Part shown: positions 7,899 through 16,899 of the stretch, piece after piece
Layout of the letters: every line of letters starts with the position of its first letter
Position numbering within the stretch: the first letter of the stretch is position 1
From: Phil1 sp964600045
GTDB lineage: Bacteria; Bacillota; Clostridia; Christensenellales; CAG-138
Direction of reading: 5' to 3'
Length of the DNA stretch: 64,000 nt
Assembly: GCA_964600045.1 (NCBI GenBank)
Contig: CAZRHS010000001.1
Location: 1-64,000, forward strand
Program-made: the position numbers and the translations under genes
Notes under the pieces: model-generated
Seen by the model: the letters and a program-made list of their open reading frames with translations, nothing else
Told to the model about the DNA's origin: nothing
Database searches by the model: none

Positions 7899-9443
7899 TT
7901 GTGGGACATAATAATCCCCATATTGGTTGGGGTTGTTTGCGGTGTCGGCGGCTGGTTCGGAGGGTATTGGTACCGTCGCAACATTGCCGAGGCTAAGGTA
8001 GCCAAGGCTGAGGATGCCGTAAAGCAAATGATAGAGGACGCGCAGAAGCGTGCCGAAACAATCAAAAAAGAAACCATACTTGAAGCAAAAGAAGAGGTTT
8101 ACAAGCTTAAGAGCGAGAACGAGCGCGAGAACAAGGAAAGACGAAACGAAATACAGCGCAGCGAACGCAGACTTTTGCAGAAGGAAGAGCAGCTGGACAA
8201 AAAGCTGGAGGCTTTGGAACAGCGCGAGGATAACGCGAACAAGAGACAGAAGGAAATTGAGGCCAGCGAGGCTGAGATTAACGAACTGAAGGACAAAGAA
8301 CTTAAGGAACTCGAAAGAATTTCCGGCCTCAGCATGGACGAGGCAAAGGAGATACTGCTTGAAAGCGTTGAGCACGACGCTCGCCACGACGCGGCGCTTA
8401 TGCTTAGGGAAATAGAGCAGAAGACAAAAGAAGAGGCCGACAAGAGGGCCAGAAACATAGTGTCGCTGGCCATTCAGCGCTGCGCGGCGGACCACGTTGC
8501 GGAAACAACCGTAAGCGTTGTGTCGCTGCCTAACGACGAAATGAAGGGCCGCATAATAGGCCGCGAGGGCAGGAACATCCGTACCCTTGAAACCGCAACC
8601 GGCGTTGACCTTATAATAGACGATACTCCCGAGGCCGTTATACTTTCGGGCTTTGATCCCGTCAGGCGCGAGGTCGCGAGGATTGCCCTTGAAAAGCTTA
8701 TTATGGACGGGCGTATCCATCCCGGCCGCATAGAGGAAATGGTAGAAAAGGCTCGCAAGGAAGTGGACGTACAGATCCGCGAGGCCGGCGAGCAGGCTAT
8801 ATTCGAGTGCGGCATACACGGGCTGCATCACGAAATAGTAAAGCTGCTGGGCAGGCTCAAATACCGCACAAGCTACGGCCAGAATGTGCTTAAGCACTCC
8901 ATCGAGGTTTCTCACCTTGCGGGCATTATGGCTTCCGAGCTTGGCGCGAACGTAACGCTTGCAAAGCGCGCAGGTCTTCTGCACGATATAGGCAAGGCCA
9001 TTGACCACGAGGTTGAAGGCCCCCACGCTCAGCTGGGCGCGGATGTTGCCAAGAAGTATCGCGAGAACAACCAGGTTATAAACGCCATTATGGCGCACCA
9101 TGGAGACGTGGAGCCCGCCTCAATAGAGGCCGTTCTTGTTCAGGCGGCGGATGCCATCAGCGCGGCTCGTCCCGGCGCAAGGCGCGAAACGCTTGAAAAC
9201 TACATTAAGAGGCTTGAAAAGCTTGAGGAAATCGCAAACTCCTTTGAGGGTGTTGATAAGTCCTTCGCCATTCAGGCCGGCCGCGAAATCCGCATAATAG
9301 TAAAGCCCGAAAACGTGAACGATGCGGACACCATTATACTCGCCAAGGATATTGTAAAGCGCATAGAAAACGAGCTTGAGTACCCCGGCCAGATAAAGGT
9401 AAACGTAATCCGCGAAACCCGCGCTGTGGAATTCGCAAAATAA
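7899..9443 (+). CDS. rny: Ribonuclease Y
   Basis: RNase Y is a membrane-anchored endoribonuclease that starts decay of many mRNAs. The 514-residue layout is typical: an N-terminal membrane helix (IIIPILVGVVCGVGGWFGGY), a long charged coiled coil from about 25 to 190, a KH domain with RIIGREGRNIRTLE, and an HD domain with HDIGKAIDHE near residue 365. The start is TTG at 7899, with GGAGG ending 10 nt before it; no ATG fits the membrane helix. It has its own promoter and terminator. The ylbF gene upstream encodes a homologue of its known Bacillus partners. Confidence 0.96.
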   Translation: MWDIIIPILVGVVCGVGGWFGGYWYRRNIAEAKVAKAEDAVKQMIEDAQKRAETIKKETILEAKEEVYKLKSENERENKERRNEIQRSERRLLQKEEQLDKKLEALEQREDNANKRQKEIEASEAEINELKDKELKELERISGLSMDEAKEILLESVEHDARHDAALMLREIEQKTKEEADKRARNIVSLAIQRCAADHVAETTVSVVSLPNDEMKGRIIGREGRNIRTLETATGVDLIIDDTPEAVILSGFDPVRREVARIALEKLIMDGRIHPGRIEEMVEKARKEVDVQIREAGEQAIFECGIHGLHHEIVKLLGRLKYRTSYGQNVLKHSIEVSHLAGIMASELGANVTLAKRAGLLHDIGKAIDHEVEGPHAQLGADVAKKYRENNQVINAIMAHHGDVEPASIEAVLVQAADAISAARPGARRETLENYIKRLEKLEEIANSFEGVDKSFAIQAGREIRIIVKPENVNDADTIILAKDIVKRIENELEYPGQIKVNVIRETRAVEFAK

Positions 9444-9461
9444 AAAAGACAAAGCAAAACA

Positions 9462-9489
9462 GGCTGCGGCGTAATTGCCGCGGCCTTTT
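9462..9489 (+). terminator. Terminator of rny
   Basis: GGCTGCGGC pairs with GCCGCGGCC (one G-T pair) around GTAATT, followed by TTTT. Confidence 0.85.
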
Positions 9490-9515
9490 CAAATTAAACC
9501 CAATCGGAGGATAAT

Positions 9516-10448
9516 ATGCCCTGCTACGTTGCGGACGCGCATTGCGACTTTTTGTATTATATGCTGCACAGAAATTTTGATATCGCCGTGCCAAGGGAAA
9601 ACCAGGCCGTGGATCTTGCGGGCATGCGCTCGGCATCCGCCGCCATGCAGCTTTTTGCCGCGTGGATGGACCCCGATGACGATGTTATGTATCTTCAGCA
9701 GTGTATGCTGCTTATTGACGCGTATAAGCGCATGCTTGCCGCGAATAGCGAGCTTGTGCCCCTTACTAAGGACTTTGTGCCGGGGCAGGGCAAAATAGCC
9801 GCCGTGCTCACGATAGAGGGCGGAGAGGCGATAGAGGAGCGGATAGAGAACCTTAGGCTGTTTCACGAGCTTGGCGTTCGCGCTATGACCCTTACCTGGA
9901 ATAACCCAAACGAGCTTGCAAGCCCCGCCACCGCAAGAAGGGATAAGGGCTTAACAAGGCTTGGCAGGAGCGTTGTGCGCGAAATGGAAAGGATAAACAT
10001 GGCCGTGGACGTGGCGCATCTTAGCGATGTTTCAATAGACGGTGTGCTTGACGAGATAGCCGCGCCAATATTCTCCTCCCACACAAACGCGAGGAGCGTA
10101 CTTTATCACAAGCGTTCCCTTGCGGACAGGCATATTAAGGAAATAGCCCGTCGCGGCGGCGTTATAGGCATAAACTATTATTCGCCGCAGCTTGTTGAAA
10201 GGGGAAGGGCGAATATAAGCGACGTTGTGCGCCATATAGAGCACGTTGCCGCGGTTGGCGGCATAGACTGCGTGGCCCTGGGCAGCGATTTTGACGGCAT
10301 GGGGCCGGATGCTTACCCTTACGGCCTAAGCAACTGGAAGGACGTGCCAAAGCTTATCGAAGAGCTTAAAAAAGCAGGCTTTAGCGATGATGATATACGC
10401 AAAATAGCCTGCGACAATCTGCTTAACTATATGAAGCGGTTCTGCTAA
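9516..10448 (+). CDS. Membrane dipeptidase family (M19) peptidase
   Basis: M19 enzymes are dinuclear zinc dipeptidases, and many accept a D-residue at the C-terminal side. Metal ligands are visible: H9 and D11 in DAHCD, the bridging Glu in LTIEGGEA, His in VDVAHLSD, and His in FSSHTNARSV. VALGSDFDGM marks the end of the barrel. The length of 310 residues is normal for bacterial members and there is no signal peptide, so it is probably cytoplasmic. CGGAGG precedes the ATG. It lies 27 nt after the rny terminator and its stop overlaps that of the convergent EamA gene by 4 nt. It is one of several dipeptide or D-amino-acid enzymes in the window. Confidence 0.9.
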   Translation: MPCYVADAHCDFLYYMLHRNFDIAVPRENQAVDLAGMRSASAAMQLFAAWMDPDDDVMYLQQCMLLIDAYKRMLAANSELVPLTKDFVPGQGKIAAVLTIEGGEAIEERIENLRLFHELGVRAMTLTWNNPNELASPATARRDKGLTRLGRSVVREMERINMAVDVAHLSDVSIDGVLDEIAAPIFSSHTNARSVLYHKRSLADRHIKEIARRGGVIGINYYSPQLVERGRANISDVVRHIEHVAAVGGIDCVALGSDFDGMGPDAYPYGLSNWKDVPKLIEELKKAGFSDDDIRKIACDNLLNYMKRFC

Positions 10449-11335
10449 TCCCGCTTTGATGGGGCAAGAGTATCAAGCACGGCAAGCGTTGCCCCCGCTA
10501 TCATTACGGCCAATGCGTAAAAATACGAATCCGCAAGCCGCTCATTCATAAGCACAAGTGAAAGAATTGCCCCTATAAACGGGGAAACGGCATAGTAGGC
10601 GCTGGTTTTCGCGGCGCCTATATATCGCTGCGCGCGAACATAAAAGAATATGCTTAGCCCGTAGGCCACAAAGCCGAGCAGCAGCGCGTATACAATGCTC
10701 ATCGCGTCCGGCAGCTTTTCGCCCGAAATAAGCGCGACTATAAACGAGCCGAGGCCTGAGAATATGCCCTTTAGTATAACTATTTCCGCCGCGCTCTTTT
10801 CGCTCATCATGCGGGTGCAGTTGTTTTCAAAGCCCCAGCATACGCAGGCAAGCAATATAAGTAAAGACCCGGGGGAGAAGCTGAGTGCCCCGTTCCCTTC
10901 AAACGAAAGCAGCGCGCTTGAAAGCGTTATAAGCCCTATCGCAAGCCACATTTTAAGCGATATGCGCTCCTTAAATGCCAGCATGGCTATAAGCGACGTT
11001 GCCACTATCTCAAAATTGTTCAGCAATGAGGCGTTTGCGCTGTTTGCAAGGTTTAGCCCGAGCATAAGGCAAATAGGCGCCGCAATGTCCAGCACTATCA
11101 TGCCTATGGTATAAGGAAGCTCCTTTTTGGTAAGCCTTGCCTCCCCGCGCAGGCTTTTGCTTGCGGCGCTCATTATAAGCATGCCTATGCCGGCGCCAAG
11201 ATAAAGAAACGCCGCCATGAATACCGCGCCCACGCTTGAAAGCAAAAGCTTTGATAAAGGTATATTTATGGCGTAAAGCGCCGCCGCGAGAAGCGCGGAC
11301 AGAATCGCCCCCACATGCTTGCTTTTTGAATCCAT
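10445..11335 (-). CDS. EamA family (DMT superfamily) transporter
   Basis: The 296-residue product has about ten hydrophobic segments in two EamA repeats (roughly 8-140 and 155-290), the layout of drug/metabolite transporters that export amino acids, nucleosides or other small molecules. Recognisable stretches are LLLSSVGAVFMAAFLYLGAG in the first half and YYAVSPFIGAILSLVLMNE in the second, the latter being the usual end-of-domain motif. GAGGTG precedes the ATG at 11335. The gene converges on the M19 dipeptidase and diverges from trmK. The substrate cannot be predicted. Confidence 0.88.
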   Translation of the reverse strand: MDSKSKHVGAILSALLAAALYAINIPLSKLLLSSVGAVFMAAFLYLGAGIGMLIMSAASKSLRGEARLTKKELPYTIGMIVLDIAAPICLMLGLNLANSANASLLNNFEIVATSLIAMLAFKERISLKMWLAIGLITLSSALLSFEGNGALSFSPGSLLILLACVCWGFENNCTRMMSEKSAAEIVILKGIFSGLGSFIVALISGEKLPDAMSIVYALLLGFVAYGLSIFFYVRAQRYIGAAKTSAYYAVSPFIGAILSLVLMNERLADSYFYALAVMIAGATLAVLDTLAPSKRD

Positions 11336-11404
11336 TTTTCACCTCATAAAAGAAAATACAGCATTAAAAGTATACTTTACTTAGCCCTAAAAATCCACAG
11401 CGGA

Positions 11405-11433
11405 TTGCAATGCGGCCGCTTTTTTATTAAAAT
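11405..11433 (+). promoter_or_regulatory. Promoter of trmK
   Basis: TTGCAA (11405-11410) and TAAAAT (11428-11433) are separated by 17 bp. Transcription should begin near 11440, which rules out translation starts further upstream and leaves only ~28 nt before the CTG proposed as the trmK start. Confidence 0.6.
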
Positions 11434-11467
11434 AGCCTAAGACTGAATTAAAGGCAGGTGCGTTCGC

Positions 11468-12154
11468 CTGAAAAAACTTACAAAACGGCTTGGCAAAATA
11501 CTTGATGTGCTAAGCCCCACGGATGAAATTATAGACATAGGCTCGGACCACGGGCTTCTTTGCGCATACGCCGTTACTTGCGGCAAGGCAAAGCACGCCA
11601 TAGCCGCGGACATAAGCGCGGAGTCCCTTAACAAGGCGCGGCGGCTTATAGGGGAGCTTTCGCTTGAAGACAAGGTCAGCTTCTTTGTGTCCGACGGGTT
11701 TTTGAGCATAGATATAGATTGCGATAAATACAGCGCCGTTATGGCCGGCATGGGTGGGGAGCTTATTGCGGGCATACTCGAAAGCGGCGGCGATAAGCCA
11801 AGACGGGCCGCGCAGATAGCCATGCAGCCCATGGGCGGCGAAAAAGAGCTGAGAGAATATCTTTATAAATCGGGCTACAATATAGTTGACGAAAGCGTGG
11901 TGGAGGAAGGCGGCAGGTTTTACCAGATTATACTTGCCTTCTTTGACGGCGTGTCCCGCCCTCTGCCCGAAGGGGGACTGCTTAACTACGGCGAAAAAGC
12001 CTACGAAAAGCGGGAAGCGGCGCTTAAGAAAAAGCTTGACCGCGCCTACAATACCCTTTCAAGAAAGGTTGATGCCGCAAAGCGCGGCGGGGCTGAACCC
12101 GAGGAGCTTATAAAAGAACTGCGCGAAGCCGAAAAACTCCGCGCAGAATGGTAA
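11468..12154 (+). CDS. trmK: tRNA (adenine22-N1)-methyltransferase, probable CTG start
   Basis: TrmK methylates N1 of A22 in tRNA using S-adenosylmethionine. The Rossmann motif is DIGSDHGLL, followed by AADISAES and the family block AGMGGELIAGIL; a C-terminal helical region with many Lys and Glu follows. The first standard start codon in frame is GTG at 11507, but the family's N-terminal helix (here LKKLTKRLGKILDVLSPTD) begins upstream and reads without a stop. The only plausible start there is CTG at 11468, seven nt after AAGGCAGGTG. The frame is closed by TGA at 11444-11446. If GTG is the real start the protein lacks part of its first helix (215 residues). Confidence 0.88.
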   Translation: MKKLTKRLGKILDVLSPTDEIIDIGSDHGLLCAYAVTCGKAKHAIAADISAESLNKARRLIGELSLEDKVSFFVSDGFLSIDIDCDKYSAVMAGMGGELIAGILESGGDKPRRAAQIAMQPMGGEKELREYLYKSGYNIVDESVVEEGGRFYQIILAFFDGVSRPLPEGGLLNYGEKAYEKREAALKKKLDRAYNTLSRKVDAAKRGGAEPEELIKELREAEKLRAEW

Positions 12155-12169
12155 ATATAGCTTGAATTT

Positions 12170-13342
12170 TTAATCCTCCAGCAGCTCCACGCCCATGGAC
12201 GTAAGGTCGCTTTCGCTGTATGTTCTGCTGGTGTGGCTGAGTGCCCTTCCGCGGCGGGAGGATGACGATGCCGCGGCGGCGTGCTGCTCAATATCGCGCT
12301 TTGCGCTTTCCATGTCGCTTATGCCCTGCTCATGCCAGCGACTTAGAGTACGCTTTATGGCGCCCCAGGGTTTATCGCTTTGGCGGCAGCTTTCGGCGCA
12401 AAGCAGCAGCAGCTCCGGTGCCATGCAGTAGCGCGTGCGCCATGTTTCGGCGTCCGATTGCTGCGCGGCGGTGGGGCTTTTATTTATGCCCGCGCGGGCA
12501 AGCATGGCCCTCGCAAGCTCCCTGTCCGCATCGCGCTCGTGCTTAAGGGCGGTTATGGCCTCGGGCGTTATGGCGCCGCTTGTGCGGAATGTTGCAAGCA
12601 CGGAATCAAGATACTTAAAGCTTGGCTGAGAGGCGCTCGTAAGTTCCGTTAACGCAAGCGATATAACCTCGTCGCTCATGCCCCAGGTTTCCGTCCATTT
12701 GATATAAAGTTCAAGCTCGTCCTCGGTTGCCGCGCGCCTGAGCTTCCAGCGTGAAAGTATCTTCTGCGCGCCGGATATGCGCTCATCGCGCTTGGCTATG
12801 TATTCAAGCGCGCTTTCCTTTGAACTAACCCCCGCGTCGGCCCACTTTTTAGCCTCCGCATTCATTTGCCATATCTTAACCCTGTTCCCGCGCCTTCTTG
12901 CGCAGTCGCTTACAAGAAGCGCCGCAGTTTCCTCGCTGAAGCCGAAAACCTCAACCCAGTCGCATATCGCGCTAAGCTCGCTGCCGGTAAATATTCTGCC
13001 GGGTATGGCGGAGCTGAGGCTTTCTATAAGCGCGGCGTAGCGCCTTGTGTGCGCGGCGGGGGATACGGGTTCCACGCGAAGAAGCTCAACCGTAAGCGGG
13101 TCCGTGTCCGCTATTCTGACCAATCCCATGCGCTGCCAGTAAGCGAATGCGTCGCTTAGCTGCTCTTCACTAAGCCCCAGCGCATCCGAAATGTCCGGCG
13201 CGTCGGCGCGGGCGGATGCCATAAGCGCGTAAAGGTAGGCCTTAACCGCGTTTTCCGGGGCATTGGGCATATAGTTCAGTATAAATGAATTGTCAACGGC
13301 GGTAATGCCCGTTTGCGCTCCGCCGGATATAAATCGTGCCAA
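12170..13342 (-). CDS. DnaD domain protein
   Basis: The 390-residue product resembles clostridial DnaD-like primosome proteins. An N-terminal winged-helix-like region (residues ~10-95, with VDNSFILNYMPNAPENAVKAYLYAL) is followed by two DnaD-type helical repeats. The second contains TEDELELYIKWTETWGMSDEVISLALTEL and ends near SQPSFKYLDSVLATFRTSGA. A low-complexity Ala/Ser-rich tail follows. In Bacillus, DnaD helps load the replicative helicase; family members in phages do similar work. The TTG at 13342 is preceded by AAGGAG at 6 nt. It is the last gene of the nadE-trmN6-rsmI-GNAT-M32 run, 27 nt after the peptidase. The exact replication role is inferred. Confidence 0.8.
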   Translation of the reverse strand: MARFISGGAQTGITAVDNSFILNYMPNAPENAVKAYLYALMASARADAPDISDALGLSEEQLSDAFAYWQRMGLVRIADTDPLTVELLRVEPVSPAAHTRRYAALIESLSSAIPGRIFTGSELSAICDWVEVFGFSEETAALLVSDCARRRGNRVKIWQMNAEAKKWADAGVSSKESALEYIAKRDERISGAQKILSRWKLRRAATEDELELYIKWTETWGMSDEVISLALTELTSASQPSFKYLDSVLATFRTSGAITPEAITALKHERDADRELARAMLARAGINKSPTAAQQSDAETWRTRYCMAPELLLLCAESCRQSDKPWGAIKRTLSRWHEQGISDMESAKRDIEQHAAAASSSSRRGRALSHTSRTYSESDLTSMGVELLED

Positions 13343-13369
13343 TCAAGGCTCCTTTCCCGTAAAAGAGAA

Positions 13370-14866
13370 TTAAAGCTTATAAAGCTCGCTGAACTTATTT
13401 GTAAGGTAGTTTGTGTAGTGCGCGGGATCAAACTCGCCGCAAAGCACGCTCTTTGAAAGCTCCGCGGGTGTCTTAAGCCTGCCGAAGCGATAAAGCCTTT
13501 CGGTAAGCCATTCAACTATGGGCTTCACTCCGCCGGCACTTACAACCTTAGCTATGTCTATATCCTTAGCAATATTGTCGTAAATCTGGGCTGAATAGGC
13601 ACTGCCTACGCAGTATGAAGGGAAGTAGCCTATGCTGCCGCCGGACCAGTGGCTGTCCTGCAGCACGCCGTGCGTATCGTCCGGCACGTCTATGCCAAGG
13701 TATTCCTTATAAAGCCTGTTCCACTCATGGGGCAGATCGTCGGTGCTGAGCGTGCCCGCGATAAGCTTTTTCTCTATTTCGTAGCGCACCATTATGTGCA
13801 GCGGGTAAGTAAGCTCGTCAGCCTCGGTGCGGATAAGAGAGGGCATGGATTTGTTCGCCGCGCGGTATAAAAGCTCTTCACTTATGCCGCTCATCTCGGC
13901 GGGGAAAATCTCCTTCATCTTGGGATAAAGCAGGGATATGAATTCACGGCTGCGGCAGATCATGTTTTCAAAAAGCCTGCTCTGGCTTTCGTGCAGCGTC
14001 ATGGTTGAGCCGCCGGTGAGGGGAGAGCCTATAAGCTCATCGCCTACATTAAGCTCATAAAGGCAGTGCCCGCCCTCGTGAGCCACGCTGAACATGTTTG
14101 AAAGAACGTCGTTTTCGTAATAATGCGTTGTAAGGCGCACGTCGTGCTTATTAAAGTTTGTGGTAAAGGGATGCTCAACCTCGCCCAGAACGCAGCTGTT
14201 TCGGTCTATGCCGAGGAAATCCATAACAAAGGACGAAAGCTTGCGCTGACCCTCTATCGCGAACGGCTTTTTGAAGGGAGAATCGTCAACCTGATTGCCC
14301 GATTCGCAAACGGCGTGTATAACGGGCACAAGCTTTGCCCTTACGTCCGCAAAGAACGGATCAAGCATTTTTACGCTCAGCCCTTCGGAAAATTCCTCAA
14401 GCAGCGCGTCGTATGTGTCCATGCCGGGGTGCATGTGGCCCATCATGGATTTGGAAATGGCTATTATCCTGTCAAGATAGGGCTGGAAAAGCTTATAGTT
14501 GTTGGTCTGTTTTGCCTCGCGCCAAACAACGCTCGCCTCGCTTATAAGCCTGCTGTGCTCGGAATATTCCTCTATGGGCACATTTTCAAGCTTTTTAAGC
14601 TGCTTTACCTCCTCCTCAACCTCGCGGCGGGTAATTTCGTCAAGCTCGTCACTATTTTCGCTAAGCTTGTCAAGAAGGGTGCGAACCTCGTCATTTACCT
14701 GAAGATTATAGCTTTCCTCGCTAAGCGTGGCTATGGTTTCCGCAAGGTGCGGCGCGCCGTTTTTGGGCATTGCCGTTTCGCTGTCGTATTCCAGCACGCC
14801 TATCGCGTGGTTAAGCGCCCCGCGCTTTTTCAAAATCTGTTTGTACTGTTTTACCGCGTTCTGCAT
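13370..14866 (-). CDS. Carboxypeptidase M32
   Basis: M32 enzymes are cytoplasmic metallocarboxypeptidases (Taq carboxypeptidase family) that trim residues from peptide C-termini. The 498-residue length is typical. The zinc motif is HEGGH at 263-267, and the third ligand is probably E293 in LHESQSR, both in the family's usual context. DTHGVLQDSHWSGGSIGYFPSYCVG is the conserved C-terminal block (shown here as positions about 410-435). The ATG at 14866 has AAGGAG upstream. It sits in a same-strand run with the GNAT gene 21 nt before and the DnaD-like gene 27 nt after. Confidence 0.94.
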   Translation of the reverse strand: MQNAVKQYKQILKKRGALNHAIGVLEYDSETAMPKNGAPHLAETIATLSEESYNLQVNDEVRTLLDKLSENSDELDEITRREVEEEVKQLKKLENVPIEEYSEHSRLISEASVVWREAKQTNNYKLFQPYLDRIIAISKSMMGHMHPGMDTYDALLEEFSEGLSVKMLDPFFADVRAKLVPVIHAVCESGNQVDDSPFKKPFAIEGQRKLSSFVMDFLGIDRNSCVLGEVEHPFTTNFNKHDVRLTTHYYENDVLSNMFSVAHEGGHCLYELNVGDELIGSPLTGGSTMTLHESQSRLFENMICRSREFISLLYPKMKEIFPAEMSGISEELLYRAANKSMPSLIRTEADELTYPLHIMVRYEIEKKLIAGTLSTDDLPHEWNRLYKEYLGIDVPDDTHGVLQDSHWSGGSIGYFPSYCVGSAYSAQIYDNIAKDIDIAKVVSAGGVKPIVEWLTERLYRFGRLKTPAELSKSVLCGEFDPAHYTNYLTNKFSELYKL

Positions 14867-14887
14867 GGTCCGTTTATCTCCTTTATG

Positions 14888-15367
14888 TTATTTCATGAAT
14901 ATAAATCGGGAATATACGCTGTGCTCCGGCTCTCCGCCCTCAATGTAGCGCGCGCCGGCGCATTTTTCATAGAATTTCGCCGCGTCGCCAACCCAGCCTA
15001 TTATGGCGTAGCCGTAGCCCGCCTCTCGCATTGCCAAAAGCGTGCGCATAAGAAGAGCCCTGCCGGTGCCGCGGCCCCGTTCCGATTCGCTAAGTCCCGT
15101 AGGCCCAAAAAACCCCTTTGCGCTCGCGTCGTAGCAGGCAAAGCCTATCATCTCGCCGTCTCGCGTTGCTATAAAGCAGGCGGGCGGGTTCTGCGTAAGC
15201 GCGTATTCCGTTTCGTTCACCCAGTTTTGGCTGAAGTGCTTCCCCACAAATTCAAGTATTCTCGATTTGTCCGCCGGGAACGCCCGCTTAAGCTTTACTC
15301 CCTCATCGGGGGTTGCCGAATAATCAAGCGTTGTAAGGTTTACTATCATGTCTCCGGAGTATGCCAT
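14888..15367 (-). CDS. GNAT family N-acetyltransferase
   Basis: This 159-residue protein has the GNAT fold. The acetyl-CoA binding loop is SESERGRGTGRALLMRTL (a variant of the RxxGxG/A motif), and the strand before it is FGPTGLSES. The C-terminal part GWVGDAAKFYEKCAGARYI is typical of acetyltransferases acting on amines. No substrate can be named. The ATG at 15367 lies 4 nt after the rsmI stop and has GGGAGGA upstream, so it is probably cotranscribed with rsmI. Confidence 0.85.
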   Translation of the reverse strand: MAYSGDMIVNLTTLDYSATPDEGVKLKRAFPADKSRILEFVGKHFSQNWVNETEYALTQNPPACFIATRDGEMIGFACYDASAKGFFGPTGLSESERGRGTGRALLMRTLLAMREAGYGYAIIGWVGDAAKFYEKCAGARYIEGGEPEHSVYSRFIFMK

Positions 15368-15371
15368 AAGC

Positions 15372-16235
15372 TTATTCCTCCCCGTTTCGTATGCGGCTTA
15401 CAAGCGCGTATGCCTCGTTTTTAGCTATGCCGCACAGCGCGCTTATCTGCTTAGATGCGTCCTTAACGCTTACTCCCTTGGCAATAAGCTCACGGGCAAG
15501 CTTTTCCGCCTTTTCCTCATCGGCCGCGTCATCGTCCTCCGCTCCCGCCACAAGCAGCACGCATTCGCCCTTTGGCGGGGTTTCTGAATACATTTCGCTT
15601 AATTCATCAAGCGTTGAGCGCACGGCCTGCTCAAATTTTTTTGTAAGCTCGCGCACAAGCACGCATTGCCTGTTGCCTAAAAGCAGGCTTAGCTCCTTAG
15701 CCGTTGCGGATACCCTTAGAGGACTTTCGTAAAATATAACCGTTCCCTTGTGGGAAGCCAATTTTGCTATTTCCTCGCGCCTCTGCTTGCCCTCCCGCGG
15801 CAAAAACCCGGCAAAGCAGGCGTTCTTTGTGGGCAGTCCGCTCATAACAAGGGCGGTTAGGGGCGCGCTCGCCCCGGGCAAAACGGTGTATTTCGCGCCA
15901 AGCTCTATGCAGCCCTGCACAAGGGCCTCGCCCGGGTCGCTTATGCCCGGCATGCCGGCATCGCTTACGAACGCTATCGCCTCGCCACCGAGTACCCTTG
16001 CCGCTATTTCTTCAGCGCGCTGCTTTTCATTGTGCTCATGGCAGGATATAAGGGGCTTTTTTATGCCCAGGTGATTCATAAGCTCCCGCGTGTGCCTTGT
16101 GTCCTCGCAATAAACCGCGCTTACGCCCTTAAGCGTTTCTATAACCCGCAGCGTAATGTCCGAAAGGTTGCCTATGGGCGTTGCGCAAAGATAGAGCATG
16201 GGTTCAAGCGCGATTGTGTTTTCCGTTTCGCTCAT
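15372..16235 (-). CDS. rsmI: 16S rRNA (cytidine1402-2'-O)-methyltransferase
   Basis: RsmI adds the 2'-O-methyl group at C1402 of 16S rRNA, in the P-site; RsmH, encoded at 58270, adds the N4-methyl group to the same base. The 287-residue product is a tetrapyrrole-methylase-fold enzyme with LYLCATPIGNLSDITLR at the start, VYCEDTRHTRELMNHL, and FVSDAGMPGISDPGEALV. The last ~60 residues form the small C-terminal helical domain. Its ATG overlaps the stop of trmN6 by 4 nt (ATGA), a sign of coupled translation. Confidence 0.96.
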   Translation of the reverse strand: MSETENTIALEPMLYLCATPIGNLSDITLRVIETLKGVSAVYCEDTRHTRELMNHLGIKKPLISCHEHNEKQRAEEIAARVLGGEAIAFVSDAGMPGISDPGEALVQGCIELGAKYTVLPGASAPLTALVMSGLPTKNACFAGFLPREGKQRREEIAKLASHKGTVIFYESPLRVSATAKELSLLLGNRQCVLVRELTKKFEQAVRSTLDELSEMYSETPPKGECVLLVAGAEDDDAADEEKAEKLARELIAKGVSVKDASKQISALCGIAKNEAYALVSRIRNGEE

Positions 16236-16894
16236 TGCTTTTCCTCCAATACAAGGCTTTGTATATCCGTTCCCGCTCCGCCGCCTTTTCTCCCTTCCGC
16301 AAGCACAAGGTACGGCGGCTTTTCGTCGGTGGATTTAACGAACGTAAGCCGCTTTAGGGCAAATCCCGCCTGAGAAAGGGCGCAGCAGAGCTGCTGAATG
16401 TATTTAGCGGGGTAGCATATAAAAAGCTTGCCCCCGTTTTTAACAACCCTGCCCGCGCAGGCCGCCGCCTCGAATACATTAAGCGTTTCGTCAAACGCGC
16501 TTGTAAGGCGGCTTTGGTTGGGGCTTTTCGTGCCCGATGAAAAATACGGCGGGTTGCACACCGCCCCGTCAAAGCGGCCGAATGTAGCTTCGCTTATTTC
16601 CCGCGCGTCAGCGGATTCAACCTTAATCGAATCTTCAAGCGAGTTCAGCTGAACGCTCTTTTTCGCCATGCGCACGCATTCGGGGTCTATATCCGCGGCG
16701 ACAAAGCTTGCCCCCGTTTTAGCATGGGTAAGTATGCTAAGTATTCCCGTGCCGGTGCCTATGTCTAAATACCTTTCGCCGGGCTTTGCGCGAACAAAGT
16801 CCGTAAGCAGCACCGCGTCGTGCCCGTAAGCAAAGCGGGAATCGCTTCGAACTATAACCAGTCCGTCCCGCTGAAGGTCGTCTATAATATCCAT
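16232..16894 (-). CDS. TrmN6-like methyltransferase (tRNA1Val adenine37-N6)
   Basis: The protein has a SAM-binding Rossmann fold with DIGTGTGILSILTHAKT as motif I, AADIDPECVRMAKKS as motif II, and the N6-adenine catalytic motif NPPYF in AVCNPPYFSSGT. This matches the YfiC/TrmN6 family, which methylates A37 of tRNA1(Val) in E. coli. Firmicute members often pair with rsmI as here and are usually annotated the same way, although their tRNA target has been little studied. The gene lies 5 nt after nadE and overlaps rsmI by 4 nt. Confidence 0.9.
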   Translation of the reverse strand: MDIIDDLQRDGLVIVRSDSRFAYGHDAVLLTDFVRAKPGERYLDIGTGTGILSILTHAKTGASFVAADIDPECVRMAKKSVQLNSLEDSIKVESADAREISEATFGRFDGAVCNPPYFSSGTKSPNQSRLTSAFDETLNVFEAAACAGRVVKNGGKLFICYPAKYIQQLCCALSQAGFALKRLTFVKSTDEKPPYLVLAEGRKGGGAGTDIQSLVLEEKQ

Positions 16895-16899
16895 GCTTT

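Noticed and set aside
11440..11510. Frameshift or truncation at the start of trmK
   Set aside because: The frame is continuous with the family N-terminus and a ribosome site is placed for CTG, so a non-standard start explains it better.
14123..15424. 433-codon plus-strand open frame
   Set aside because: It lies antisense to the M32 peptidase and GNAT genes; the translation is basic, Ala/Tyr/Val-rich shadow sequence.
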